This document shows, in pieces, positions 55,600 through 64,000 of a stretch of 64,000 nucleotides of DNA. The DNA comes from Streptosporangiaceae bacterium (GTDB lineage Bacteria > Actinomycetota > Actinomycetes > Streptosporangiales > Streptosporangiaceae): positions 1 through 64,000 of the forward strand of contig JAFAZE010000121.1 of the NCBI GenBank assembly GCA_019239975.1. Direction: 5' to 3'. Under the pieces are notes generated by a model. It did no database searches, was not told the origin of the DNA, and worked only from the letters and a program-made list of their open reading frames with translations. A program made the position numbers and the translations under genes. Every line of letters begins with the position of its first letter. Position 1 is the first letter of the stretch.

Positions 55600-58563
55600 A
55601 TGGGATCGCGCGGACGATCCATCCGGCTGAGGATTTACTTCCTGGTCGCCATACCGCTGATCACGATGGTCGGCCTTTTCGCTTACGTGACCACTACCAC
55701 GGTGCACAACGCCATCAACCTGGACCGTGCCCCCGCCCTCATCTCCGCGACCTCGCTGCCCGCCGCGCATTTCGTCACCTATCTTCAGAACGAGCGCACC
55801 GCGGCCGTCGTCTACCTGTTTGACCCGACCCCGGCGAACCTGCAGCAGTACATGGCCGCGATCAACGCCACCGACGGCGCCGAGCCGAAATTCGTCGCCG
55901 CCATGCATTCCCCGGCCACCATGAGCAGCGAGACGCCCAGCGAGGCGGACGCCATCAACAAGGTCGTCGGCGGCCTGAGCCAGCTGCAGACGCTGCGCCA
56001 GGGCGTCGAGGCGAGGGCGCTGAGCCCGCTGCAGGCGCTCGGGTTCTACAGCCAGGGCGTCGGCAGCGAGCCCAAGCTCTTCCTGGTCGAGGCGGACAGC
56101 CTGACCGACGCGTTCGCCGGTGAGCAGGCGCTCGGGCTGATCGCCACCGTGACGGCCAGGGAGGACCTGGAGCAGGAGGACGCGCTGCTGTCCGGGATGC
56201 TCGCGGCAGCGGCCACGGCCCGCGGCGGCAACTTCCCCCGGGCCACGTTCAACACCGACCGCACCGCGTTCGCCGAGATGGCCGCCAACCGGGCGTCGAC
56301 GCTGCTCGACGCGGAGCAGATCCTGACCCCAACCGACCTCACCGCGTTCGTGAGCCCGCTGAACAAGGCCGCGCCCGCCGCGCTGCAGACCGACCTGACC
56401 GACCTCGAGGGCGCCGTCTCCGCCGACGCGACGGGCGCCGCGCTGCCGGTCACCCAGGCGCAGTGGCACCAGCTCGCACAGGCGGTCGAGCTCGGCTACT
56501 TCAACGGGGGAGTCAGCCTGGCGGGCGCCGAGCTCGCCCACGATCACACGACCACGCACGGGGCGTGGGTTCGGGTGGCGGAGACCAGCATCCTCGGCCT
56601 GCTCGGGCTCATCCTCACGATCCTGGCGACCTCCCTCGTCGGCCGCGGCATCATCCGCCGTCTCGGCGGCCTGCGCTCGTCGGCGCTCGCCCTGGCCGAG
56701 GAGCAGCTGCCGTCGGTGGTCTCCCGGCTGCGGCACGGTGAGACGGTCGACATCGCCGCCGAGGCGCCGCCGATCCGGACGAGCGGCGACGAGATCGGGC
56801 AGGTCGCGCAGGCGTTCGACACCGTAAGGCAGACCGCCGTCCGCGCCGCCGTGGAGGAGTCGCGGCTGCGGCAGGGCATCAACGACGTGTTCCGCAACCT
56901 GGCCAGGCGCAACCAGTCGCTGCTGCACCGCCAGCTCACGGTCCTCGACGCGATGGAACGGCGCGCCACCGACCCCGAGGCGCTCGACGATCTGTTCCGG
57001 CTCGACCACCTCACCACGCGTATGCGCCGGCACGCCGAGGGCCTGATCATCCTGTCCGGCGCCCCCCCGGGCCGGGGCTGGTCCAACCCAGTGCGGCTCA
57101 TCGACGTGATGCGCGGCGCGGTGGCCGAGGTCGAGGACTACGCCAGGGTCACCGTGGTCACCCAGAGCAAGGCGGCGCTGAGCGGATCCGCGGTGACAGA
57201 CGTCATCCACCTGCTCGCCGAGCTGATCGAGAACGCGACCACGCTCTCCCCCCCGTACACCACCGTGCGCGTGGCCGGTGAGATGGTCGGCAACGGCTTC
57301 GCGATCGAGATCGAGGACCGTGGCCTCGGGATGAGCGCGCAGCGGCTCGCCGAGCTCAACGAGCGGCTCGCCAGCCCGGCGGAGTTCAACCCCGCCAACT
57401 CCGAGCAGCTTGGCCTGTTCGTCGTCGGCCAGCTCGCCAGGCGGCACGGCATCCGGGTGACCCTGCGGCCTTCGCCCTACGGCGGAACCACGGCGGTCGC
57501 GCTGATCCCGAGCCAGCTCGTGGTCGTGGAGGAGGCCGTCCCGGCCGGGCTGCCGGCCGGGCCCGCCGCGCTGCCCAGCGGGCGCACCGGCGGTGCCACC
57601 GGGCCCAACGGGCCGATGCCCGGGCCGATGCGGCCCGTTGGGCCCGTCGGGGGCGCCGCCGGAAGCCTCGGTGGTCCCGGCGCCCCTGGTGGTCCCGGTG
57701 GCCCCGGTCGCCCCGGTGTCCTCGGCGGGGAGCGTGCGGCGGGGATCACGGGCGGCCCGTTCGCCGACGGCCCGGAATCCGGCATGGCCGGCGACCCGCC
57801 GTTCACGGGTTTCCGCATCTCCGGCGCGGTACGCCAGTCGCTTTCCGGCCCGCAGGGCGCGGGGCCCCGGCACGCGACGCCCGGTGCCGGCGGTACCGCC
57901 GGCGGCGCGGCCGGCACGTCTTCGGGTACGCCGCCGCCCGGCGTGCCCGTGGTCCCGGGAATCCCGCTGCCACCGGGCGTTCCCGTACCGCCCGCGATGC
58001 CGCCCGGCAGCGGGCGGGTGGTGCCCGGAGTCACCGAGCCGGCCGACTTCGATGTCTTCACTCCCCTGCACCGCGGTACCCCGCAGGCTCCGGGGGAACA
58101 GCCGCGTCCCGGCAACGGGAACGGCCTGCCAGGCAACGGGAACGGCCATGGCGCGGGCGCCCCGGGAGTCCCGGGAGTCCCGGGAGCCGCTGGCGCGCCG
58201 CAGGACGCGGCGCCCGCGGGAGGTGAGGAGTACAAGGGCCTGCCACGCCGCGTCCGGCAAGCCAGCCTCGCGCCACAGCTCCGTCGCTCACCGCCGGGCG
58301 CGCAGCCGGGGCCGTCATCGCCGCCAGCCGGGCGGCAGGCGCCCGGTGCGCAGCCCGCGGCGCAGAGCGTTCCGTCGCTCGCGGAGATCCGCAGCACGAT
58401 GTCCGCGATGCAGCGGGGCTGGCAGCAGGGCAGGACAGAGGTGACGTCGAACGCGGCACAACAACAGTCGCGAGATCAGGAGCCACCGGCGGCGTTCCGC
58501 GAACCGGGCGCCGTGGAGCCAGCCGCGGGGCCGGAGGATGGCAGGAGACTTGATGGAGCCTAA
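55600..58563 (+). CDS. Conservon sensor kinase-like protein (CvnA type)
   Basis: 987 residues from ATG 55600 (gggggg 6 bases upstream). A membrane span (about 8-30), an external nitrate/nitrite-sensor-like NIT domain (about 50-310) and a second span (about 345-365) are followed by HAMP, then an HATPase domain with LLAELIENATTLSP, EIEDRGLGM and SEQLGLFVVGQLA. There is no classical H-box. The last 330 residues are a disordered Gly/Pro-rich tail. In Streptomyces conservons this protein works with the three small downstream proteins as a membrane signalling complex resembling a eukaryotic G-protein switch. Confidence 0.9.
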   Translation: MGSRGRSIRLRIYFLVAIPLITMVGLFAYVTTTTVHNAINLDRAPALISATSLPAAHFVTYLQNERTAAVVYLFDPTPANLQQYMAAINATDGAEPKFVAAMHSPATMSSETPSEADAINKVVGGLSQLQTLRQGVEARALSPLQALGFYSQGVGSEPKLFLVEADSLTDAFAGEQALGLIATVTAREDLEQEDALLSGMLAAAATARGGNFPRATFNTDRTAFAEMAANRASTLLDAEQILTPTDLTAFVSPLNKAAPAALQTDLTDLEGAVSADATGAALPVTQAQWHQLAQAVELGYFNGGVSLAGAELAHDHTTTHGAWVRVAETSILGLLGLILTILATSLVGRGIIRRLGGLRSSALALAEEQLPSVVSRLRHGETVDIAAEAPPIRTSGDEIGQVAQAFDTVRQTAVRAAVEESRLRQGINDVFRNLARRNQSLLHRQLTVLDAMERRATDPEALDDLFRLDHLTTRMRRHAEGLIILSGAPPGRGWSNPVRLIDVMRGAVAEVEDYARVTVVTQSKAALSGSAVTDVIHLLAELIENATTLSPPYTTVRVAGEMVGNGFAIEIEDRGLGMSAQRLAELNERLASPAEFNPANSEQLGLFVVGQLARRHGIRVTLRPSPYGGTTAVALIPSQLVVVEEAVPAGLPAGPAALPSGRTGGATGPNGPMPGPMRPVGPVGGAAGSLGGPGAPGGPGGPGRPGVLGGERAAGITGGPFADGPESGMAGDPPFTGFRISGAVRQSLSGPQGAGPRHATPGAGGTAGGAAGTSSGTPPPGVPVVPGIPLPPGVPVPPAMPPGSGRVVPGVTEPADFDVFTPLHRGTPQAPGEQPRPGNGNGLPGNGNGHGAGAPGVPGVPGAAGAPQDAAPAGGEEYKGLPRRVRQASLAPQLRRSPPGAQPGPSSPPAGRQAPGAQPAAQSVPSLAEIRSTMSAMQRGWQQGRTEVTSNAAQQQSRDQEPPAAFREPGAVEPAAGPEDGRRLDGA

Positions 58564-58978
58564 CCATCAGACCCCGATCAGCCAGCTCGACTGGCTGCTC
58601 GACGATCTCGTACTGCGGGTCGCGCATATTCAGAAGGCGGTGTTCCTGTCCCAGGACGGGATCGCGCTCGGCGCGTCGCGCGGGCTGGACCAGGCGGACG
58701 CCGAGCACCTGGCCGCCCTTGCCGCCGGGTTTCAGTCGCTGGCACGCGGCGCCGGACGGCATTTCGGCGGCGGCGCGGTGCGCCAGACCATCATCGAGAT
58801 GGAATCGGGTTTCCTGTTCGTGACCGCCGCGGGGCACGGCACCTGCCTCGCAGTCCTCACCGAGGCGGGAGCCGACGTCGGCCTGGTCGCGTACGAGATG
58901 GCGGTTCTCGTGCAGCGGACCGGCGACCACCTTCAGGTCGGCATGCGGCCTTCCGTCCAGCAAGTTTTCGACAGGTAG
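58553..58978 (+). CDS. Roadblock/LC7 protein (CvnB type)
   Basis: 141 residues from ATG 58553, with aggag 6 bases upstream. The roadblock fold has LDWLLDDLVLRVAHIQKAVFLSQDGIALG and the long helix HLAALAAGFQSLARG. Such proteins act as GTPase-activating or nucleotide-exchange partners of the conservon GTPase. It overlaps the kinase gene end by 11 bases, so translation is coupled. Confidence 0.93.
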   Translation: MEPNHQTPISQLDWLLDDLVLRVAHIQKAVFLSQDGIALGASRGLDQADAEHLAALAAGFQSLARGAGRHFGGGAVRQTIIEMESGFLFVTAAGHGTCLAVLTEAGADVGLVAYEMAVLVQRTGDHLQVGMRPSVQQVFDR

Positions 58979-58991
58979 GAATGAACTACCG

Positions 58992-59372
58992 ATGCCATCA
59001 AGCGACGAACGGTGGCTCGACGCCGAAGCAGGACCGGTGGTCCGGCCCTATGCTCTGACCCGGGGCAGAACCCGCCATGCCGGCGAGGCGTTCGACCTGG
59101 TGGCTACCGTGACCGCCACTCCCGGCACGGTCACCGATCCGGCTGCGCTGGCGCCGGAACACGTCTCGGTGCTGCAGCTCGCACGCGTGCCGACGACGGT
59201 CGTGGACATCGCTTCGGACGTCGACCTTCCGCTCGGCGTCGTCCGTATTCTGCTTGCCGACCTGCGCGAGCTCGGCCTGGTCGCTATCCGCGCGCCGGCA
59301 ACGACGGCGGCGCGCGGTGTAGTCGACAAGAACACACTGAGGGAGGTGCTGAATGGTCTACGGGGACTCTGA
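58992..59372 (+). CDS. DUF742 protein (CvnC type)
   Basis: 126 residues. The DUF742 pattern is clear: VVRPYALTRGRTRH at the start and VVDIASDVDLPLGVVRILLADLRELGLV, a winged-helix-like element, in the second half. The protein is the third partner of the conservon complex and its role is poorly defined. It lies 13 bases behind the roadblock gene and overlaps the GTPase gene by 20 bases. Confidence 0.93.
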   Translation: MPSSDERWLDAEAGPVVRPYALTRGRTRHAGEAFDLVATVTATPGTVTDPAALAPEHVSVLQLARVPTTVVDIASDVDLPLGVVRILLADLRELGLVAIRAPATTAARGVVDKNTLREVLNGLRGL

Positions 59373-59943
59373 CGTGGCAACGCGTCGTCATCGAGCGATA
59401 AAGATCCTGCTCGCCGGGGGCTTCGGGGTCGGGAAGACGACGCTGGTCGGGGCGGTGAGTGAGATCAGGCCGCTACGCACCGAGGAGCCGCTGACGGAAA
59501 GCGGCATTCGAACGGACAACATATCGGGCGTCGAGCGCAAGACCACCACGACGGTGGCGATGGACTTTGGCCGTATCAGCCTCCGAAATGATCTGATCCT
59601 CTACCTGTTCGGCACCCCCGGCCAGGAGCGGTTCTGGTTCATGTGGGACGAGCTGGCCATCGGCGCGCTTGGGGCGGTGGTCCTTGCCGATACCCGCCGT
59701 CTCGCCGATTGCTTTCCCGCCATCGACTATTTCGAGCGCCGGGAGATACCGTTCATCATCGCGCTCAATTGCTTCGACGGCGCCCGCCGGTACGATCCCG
59801 AGGACGTCCGCATCGCCCTTGACCTGGACCCCGGCCTGCCGATCATCACGTGCGACGCACGCAGCAGGGAGTCGGCGAAGCAGGTGCTGATAGCGCTGGT
59901 CGAGCACGTGCTGATGGTCGCCGACGAGCCGGTGGCCCCGTAA
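59353..59943 (+). CDS. Conservon GTPase (CvnD type)
   Basis: 196 residues, a Ras-like small GTPase. The P-loop is GGFGVGKTT (22-30). Further marks are ERKTTTTVAMDFG (switch I Thr cluster), LFGTPGQERFWFMW (DxxG region with Gly-Gln) and ALNCFDG in place of NKxD, typical for this family. It cycles at the membrane complex formed with the three upstream partners. Its start lies inside the DUF742 gene. The last codons and stop are part of a 15-bp tandem duplication. Confidence 0.93.
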   Translation: MVYGDSDVATRRHRAIKILLAGGFGVGKTTLVGAVSEIRPLRTEEPLTESGIRTDNISGVERKTTTTVAMDFGRISLRNDLILYLFGTPGQERFWFMWDELAIGALGAVVLADTRRLADCFPAIDYFERREIPFIIALNCFDGARRYDPEDVRIALDLDPGLPIITCDARSRESAKQVLIALVEHVLMVADEPVAP

Positions 59944-59958
59944 CCGGTGGCCCCGTAA
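59929..59958. repeat. 15-bp duplication spanning the conservon GTPase stop codon
   Basis: ccggtggccccgtaa occurs twice head to tail (59929-59943 and 59944-59958), each copy ending in taa. The first taa is the gene stop. Confidence 0.9.
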
Positions 59959-59977
59959 GAGGTGCCCGGGACCGCGC

Positions 59978-60523
59978 TCAGGGGTTGCGCAGGACCGCCC
60001 ACACGGCCTTGCCGTGGCCGTCGATCGGTGACCAGCCCCAGACATCGCTCAGCGCGCCGACGATCTGCAGTCCGCGGCCGCTCTCGCCGGCCCAGTCCGG
60101 CTGGCGAGGCCGCGGGCCCTCGTTGCTGGGGTCGGTGACCGCCAGCATCACCTCGCCCGCCCGGCGGAGCATGCACAGCCGCAGCGCCGCCGGGGACTGC
60201 GACGGGACCGTCCGCAAACCGTGCCGGACCGCGTTGACCACGAGCTCCCCGATGATCACCTCGGCGTCATCCGACAGCTCCGCGAGACCCCAGCAGGCGA
60301 GAAGCTCCCTGACGAACTGGCGCGCGTTTCTCGCTTCCTCCGGGACCGGGCTGAGCGGGCGGCTCGTCACCGCAGACGTATCCCACCAGGCTGAGGGCAC
60401 CGGCAGCAGTCGTGGTGCGGTGACCGGCTGTGCCGGGGTGCTGACGACCTCCTCGTCGTCGTCATCACCGGGCCCGTAAGCAACCCTCAGATGAGCCAAC
60501 GCAACCGCTTTCTGCATCGTCAT
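59978..60523 (-). CDS. Anti-sigma-factor-like ATP-binding protein (RsbW/SpoIIAB fold)
   Basis: 181 residues from ATG 60523. An acidic start (GPGDDDDEE) is followed by an HATPase_c domain: ARQFVRELLACWGL, ELVVNAVRHG (N-box), VTDPSNEGPRP and ESGRGLQIV (G-box). In actinomycetes this class is often a stand-alone Ser kinase controlling anti-anti-sigma factors, or acts with DUF397 and XRE proteins as here. The DUF397 and XRE genes are divergent from it, 304 bases away. Confidence 0.88.
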   Translation of the reverse strand: MTMQKAVALAHLRVAYGPGDDDDEEVVSTPAQPVTAPRLLPVPSAWWDTSAVTSRPLSPVPEEARNARQFVRELLACWGLAELSDDAEVIIGELVVNAVRHGLRTVPSQSPAALRLCMLRRAGEVMLAVTDPSNEGPRPRQPDWAGESGRGLQIVGALSDVWGWSPIDGHGKAVWAVLRNP

Positions 60524-60827
60524 GGGGCCGTAAATAGCCTTGTTTGCCGCAGTGTGTGGGTATGCCCTGCTTGTATCGTGCCTGATATATTGTGCAAATG
60601 CAAGACCAGATGCACGTTCATTCGAGGCGTGCACAGGTCTCGGTAGCCATACGGAGGGACAGTGGGCTCCTGGACGCGTGATGTCTCGTCTGGCACGCCA
60701 CGCACAGAGATGGCCTGAGCTCGCGGCTCACCGGGCGTTCAGCACAGGTCGAGACCGAACGACGCTTGGTGAACAAAGCAGGGGGCGCTTCCGTTGAAGC
60801 TCATGACAGCACCACTGGAGAGGAAAC
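60524..60827. promoter_or_regulatory. Divergent promoter region of the ATP-binding and DUF397 genes
   Basis: 304 bases without a gene. Bases 60590-60600 are AT-rich (tgatatattg) and probably hold a promoter. A tgcacg / cgtgca inverted repeat (60611-60616 with 60628-60633) is a weak operator candidate for the XRE regulator encoded nearby. A gagagg lies 4 bases before the DUF397 ATG. Confidence 0.45.
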
Positions 60828-61100
60828 ATGGCTGACATCTACAACGGCATGCCAGCTTCCGGACTGGGGAACGTCCGCTGGGTCAAGAGCCGGTACAGCA
60901 ACCCGAACGGCGAATGCCTGGAGATGGCCAGCCTGCCCGGCGGGGACATCGCCGTGCGCAACTCCCGCTTCCCCGGCGGCCCGGCGCTGGTCTACACCCG
61001 TGCGGAGATCGCCGCCTTCCTGGCCGGCGCCAAGGACGGCGAGTTCGATCACGTGCTCGCCGCGGGCGAGCACTCGTCCTGGCCCGAGGGGAAGCCGTAG
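60828..61100 (+). CDS. DUF397 protein
   Basis: 90 residues from ATG 60828. The conserved core is VRWVKSRYSNPNGECLEMA, then IAVRNSRFPGGPALVYTRAEIAAFL, the DUF397 signature. These small proteins are usually encoded next to an XRE/DUF5753 regulator and act as its partner or antagonist in development and antibiotic control. The regulator follows 254 bases downstream on the same strand. Confidence 0.93.
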   Translation: MADIYNGMPASGLGNVRWVKSRYSNPNGECLEMASLPGGDIAVRNSRFPGGPALVYTRAEIAAFLAGAKDGEFDHVLAAGEHSSWPEGKP

Positions 61101-61354
61101 TAATCCCGAGGGGAGCCGCAGTAATATTGCGCGGGCGGAAGGTCTGGAGCCCTTCCCAACGGCGTGGCCGCGGTTCACCGGGGGCTACTGACCGGTAACG
61201 TGCGGTTCATCATGCGCTCATGACGTGGTGAAACGCTAGCGACTCCAGATTTCTATTGAATTGTCATGGACCGCTCTTTCGCAACCGGGTGATCACGTGG
61301 GACACTGATCCCCACCCCGCCATGATCGACAGGCACACCGAGCGAGGAGTGGCG

Positions 61355-62257
61355 ATGCTCTCGTCTGAGGACTCGGCCTGGGATGTCCCGACCACCATGT
61401 TCGGTGCCCGCTCGGCCGGGCCGACCGTCCAGCGGCTTGTGCTCGGCGGTCACCTTCGCCGTCTTCGCGAAGACCACGGGATCACGCTCGAGCAGGCGGC
61501 GGACGCGATCCGCGGCTCGCACTCCAAGATCAGCCGGATGGAGCACGGCAGGGTCGGCTTCAAGGAGCGCGATATCGCCGACCTGCTCACCCTCTACGGC
61601 GTAACCAGCGGCGAGGAGCGCGAGGCGCTGCTGAACCTGGCGCGTGAGGCGAACACCCCCGGCTGGTGGCAGGCGTACTCGGACATCCTCCCGCACTGGG
61701 TCGAGCCCTACTTCGGTCTGGAGGCGGCGGCCTCGTTCATCCGCTCCTACCAGGTGCAGTTCGTTCCCGGGCTGCTGCAGACCGAGGGCTACGCCCACGC
61801 GGTGATCCGGCTGGGCACCGCGATCAGCGAGGAAGAGATCGCCCGCCGCGGCGAGGTCCGGGTCAGCCGCCAGGAGATCCTGAGCAGGCCGAATCCTCCG
61901 CGGTTGTGGGCCGTGATCGACGAGGGCGCGCTGCGCCGGCCGATCGGCGGCAAGGAGGTCGTCCGCGAGCAGATCCGCCACCTCATCGACATGGCGGACC
62001 ACCCGGCGGTGACCCTCCAGATCCTGCCGTTCCAGGTCGGCGCGCATCCGGCGATGGGCGGCCCGTTCACGATCCTGCGGTTCGCCGAGCCCGACCTGCG
62101 GGATGTGGTCTACATCGAGCAGCTGACCAGCGCGCTCTACCTCGACAAGGCCGCCGAGGTGGACAGCTATCTCGAGGTCATGGAGCAGCTCTGCCTGCAG
62201 GCCGAGCCCGCCTCGAGCACGCCCAAGCTGCTCAACTCGATCCTCAGCGAGACCTGA
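61355..62257 (+). CDS. XRE-family regulator with DUF5753 domain
   Basis: 300 residues from ATG 61355, with gaggag 5 bases upstream. The N-terminal HTH is GGHLRRLREDHGITLEQAADAIRGSHSKISRMEHGR. The DUF5753 part has IRSYQVQFVPGLLQTEGYA, VSRQEILSRPNPPRLWAVIDEGALRRPIG and YIEQLTSALYL. It belongs to the WhiJ-like group that controls development or secondary metabolism together with DUF397 proteins. The tail-to-tail neighbour is an amino-acid permease 63 bases away. Confidence 0.93.
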   Translation: MLSSEDSAWDVPTTMFGARSAGPTVQRLVLGGHLRRLREDHGITLEQAADAIRGSHSKISRMEHGRVGFKERDIADLLTLYGVTSGEEREALLNLAREANTPGWWQAYSDILPHWVEPYFGLEAAASFIRSYQVQFVPGLLQTEGYAHAVIRLGTAISEEEIARRGEVRVSRQEILSRPNPPRLWAVIDEGALRRPIGGKEVVREQIRHLIDMADHPAVTLQILPFQVGAHPAMGGPFTILRFAEPDLRDVVYIEQLTSALYLDKAAEVDSYLEVMEQLCLQAEPASSTPKLLNSILSET

Positions 62258-62320
62258 GCCTCCGCATCCGCGCGCCGCCGTGGGCGACGTGGGCGCCGGA
62301 TGCCAAGTCCGCATCGGGGA

Positions 62321-63892
62321 TCAGTCCGCGTCGGGGACCAGTGTGGGAGTGGCCCTCGTCAGCGTCTCCCTGCGGAAGAACGGCGGGCTGGTGACTCGGC
62401 AGTAGATGCCGAGAGCCAGGCCGATCAGAGCGGACACGAAGGCGATGACGAACGTTCCGCCGATGTGCCAGTGCGGCCAGAAGGGCATCGTCCATGACGT
62501 GTAGCTGTTGCCCGTGCCGACATCCCAGTCCTCCCACAGGGCCCAGCCACCGGCAAAGTACATGATCAGGCCGCCGAGCACCGGCAGGATACCCCGCATC
62601 CAAAGATCACGCGCGTTCGAGGTCAGCGTCTTGCGGTAGTACCAGGCACAGGCGAAGCCGGTGAGGCCGTAGTAGAAGGCGATGAACAGGCCGATCGCGG
62701 TCACCGCGTCGGCGATGACCTTGCCGCGGGACAGGTAGTTGAACGGGATGTAGACCGCGATCGCCACGGCGCCCATGACGATGGTCGAGACGGTCGGCGT
62801 GAGATAGCGCGGGTGCATCCGGGAGAACCAGCGGGGCAGCGCCCTGTAGGTGGACATCGACAGCGTGGTGCGGGCCGTCGGCAGGATGGTTGTCTGGGTC
62901 GAGGCCGCCGCCGAGCTGAGCACCATGAGGATCAGCAGCCTGGCGAGGAACAGCCCGAAGCCATGGGCGCCGAACACGGCGCTGCCGAGCACCGACAGGA
63001 CGTCACTGGCGTTGTTCGAGTTGCTCAGGCCGATGCCGGAGGTGCCGACCCCGGCGAAGGACTGCGCGGCGAGAATGACCACCACGTAGGTGACCAGCAG
63101 GATGACGGTCGAGATGATCGCGGCGCGCCCGGGCGTTCTGTCCCGCTCCGCGGTCTCCTCGTTGACCGCGACCGCGGTGTCCCACCCCCAGTAGATGAAC
63201 AACATCAGGATGAGACCGCCGACGAAGGCCGAGAAGCTGGAGATGCCGAACGGGTCGAACCAGGAGATGGACGGATGCAGCGAGACCGCCGGGTGATGCC
63301 CTGTCCCCACCCGGACGAGTGCCACCGCCGAGAACAGCAGGAGGATGACCACCTCGATGGACAGCAGCCCTCGCTGCAGCCGCGCGGACACCTCTATACC
63401 CCGGTAGCAGATATAGGTCATCGCGACGATCCACATCACGCCGGTGAACAGCACCCAGCCGCTGGTGGGATTGGAGCCTATGCCGTCGGCGCCGAAGAGC
63501 AGGAACACGTACTGCCCGGCGACCTGCGCCAGGCTCGCCATGACCAGGACGTCGGCCGCGACGATCGCCCAGCCGCCGGCCCAGCCGGTCTTCGGGCCGA
63601 ACGCGCGCGTCGCCCAGGTGAACGTGGTTCCGCAGTCCGGGTCTGCCTTGTTCAGCTCGCTGTAGCCGATCGACGTGAGCAGCATGGGAACGAACGCGAG
63701 CAAAGCGACCACAGGGGCGTGCAGCCCGACCGCCAGCACGATGAACCCCAGCGTCGCGGCCAGGCTGTAGGCGGGGGCCGTCGAGGCCACGCCCATGACG
63801 ACGCTGGATAGAAGCCCGAGCGCCCCGGGCTTGAGGCCCTTTTCGGCCGGCTGCTCGATGGTACCGAGCGAGGCGTCCTCCGCGGTGGCCAT
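62321..63892 (-). CDS. APC-family amino-acid permease
   Basis: 523 residues from ATG 63892, with aggagggg 7 bases upstream. Twelve spans are expected. The first span region GLLSSVVMGVASTAPAYSLAATLG and YSELNKADPDCGTTFTWATRAFGPKTGWAGGW are APC-superfamily marks, and VNEETAERDRTPGRAAIIST is the typical inner loop. It imports an amino acid or polyamine by proton symport; the substrate is not readable. The region upstream to the window end is AT-rich and probably holds the promoter. Confidence 0.92.
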   Translation of the reverse strand: MATAEDASLGTIEQPAEKGLKPGALGLLSSVVMGVASTAPAYSLAATLGFIVLAVGLHAPVVALLAFVPMLLTSIGYSELNKADPDCGTTFTWATRAFGPKTGWAGGWAIVAADVLVMASLAQVAGQYVFLLFGADGIGSNPTSGWVLFTGVMWIVAMTYICYRGIEVSARLQRGLLSIEVVILLLFSAVALVRVGTGHHPAVSLHPSISWFDPFGISSFSAFVGGLILMLFIYWGWDTAVAVNEETAERDRTPGRAAIISTVILLVTYVVVILAAQSFAGVGTSGIGLSNSNNASDVLSVLGSAVFGAHGFGLFLARLLILMVLSSAAASTQTTILPTARTTLSMSTYRALPRWFSRMHPRYLTPTVSTIVMGAVAIAVYIPFNYLSRGKVIADAVTAIGLFIAFYYGLTGFACAWYYRKTLTSNARDLWMRGILPVLGGLIMYFAGGWALWEDWDVGTGNSYTSWTMPFWPHWHIGGTFVIAFVSALIGLALGIYCRVTSPPFFRRETLTRATPTLVPDAD

Positions 63893-64000
63893 GTGGCATC
63901 CCCTCCTGCTGATCACTGTGCCACGGTTTTAGCATAAAAATACGTCAAAAACGAGTCATTCAGTAGTTACAGCCAGGTTGCACCTCCGAAAATGGAACCG
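63893..64000 (-). promoter_or_regulatory. Upstream region of the permease gene
   Basis: AT-rich stretch (tttagcataaaaatacgtcaaaaacg at 63930-63955) directly before the permease start and running to the window edge. A promoter is likely here. No further feature can be read from 108 bases. Confidence 0.4.

Overview
This window comes from the chromosome of a high-GC Gram-positive actinomycete. Hand-counted housekeeping lines are about 73% G+C. Supporting signs are the gene order (purK, gtrA, PH-domain gene, birA, propionyl-CoA carboxylase beta and epsilon genes, as in mycobacteria and streptomycetes), an icmB/sucC/sucD/purN/purH/folD block as in Streptomyces, gatCAB-ligA, a four-gene conservon (kinase, roadblock, DUF742, GTPase) and an XRE/DUF397 pair. 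The species cannot be named from the sequence. No rRNA, tRNA, CRISPR array, transposase or origin was recognised.

Layout. 1-2.1 kb: an HNH nuclease tail, a DUF4262 protein and a membrane HTH protein with a discoidin-like end. 2.2-4.3 kb: divergent purK and gtrA. 4.4-6.4 kb: a minisatellite and a two-component system. 6.5-9.9 kb: a leucine/acyl-CoA catabolic operon. 9.9-12.4 kb: PH-domain protein, EamA exporter and biotin ligase. 12.5-15.7 kb: AlaX-type editing protein, an MFS exporter and its divergent XRE regulator. 15.7-20.2 kb: PEP carboxylase divergent from propionyl-CoA carboxylase beta. 20.2-23.5 kb: repeat-filled DNA, a MerR/diiron-oxygenase divergent pair, a NYN nuclease-like gene and the displaced accE. 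23.5-25.4 kb: a lower-GC two-gene cassette, ABC-type ATPase plus DUF4276 (TOPRIM-like), directly behind gatB. 25.4-32 kb: gatCAB, ligA and a B12-independent methionine-synthase-like gene. 32-36.9 kb: a lower-GC accessory segment with three small membrane proteins, a tandem GntR pair and an MFS exporter. 36.9-41.1 kb: etfBA, cysteine desulfurase and mnmA. 41.2-50.4 kb: UDP-sugar dehydrogenase, folD, purH, purN, two membrane proteins, sucCD and icmB. 50.5-55.4 kb: LCP protein, DUF6542 protein and pcrA. 55.6-62.3 kb: conservon, anti-sigma-like ATPase, DUF397 and XRE/DUF5753. 62.3-63.9 kb: an amino-acid permease.

How the genes fit together. Most of the window is core metabolism: purine synthesis (purK, purN, purH, folD), anaplerosis and the TCA cycle (ppc, sucCD), branched-chain and odd-chain acyl-CoA flux (acyl-CoA carboxylases, HMG-CoA lyase, hydratase, icmB, etfBA, with birA supplying biotinylation) and tRNA quality (gatCAB, mnmA with its sulfur donor, AlaX).

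The best candidate for an unusual system is the ATPase + DUF4276 cassette, which resembles two-gene phage-defence modules. Other unusual structure: G6/C6 hairpin inserts kept in frame inside both ligA and pcrA; an about 85-bp dispersed element that can encode a Cys-pair peptide; a folD with no stop at its normal end; and tandem duplications that repeatedly sit on or beside stop codons.
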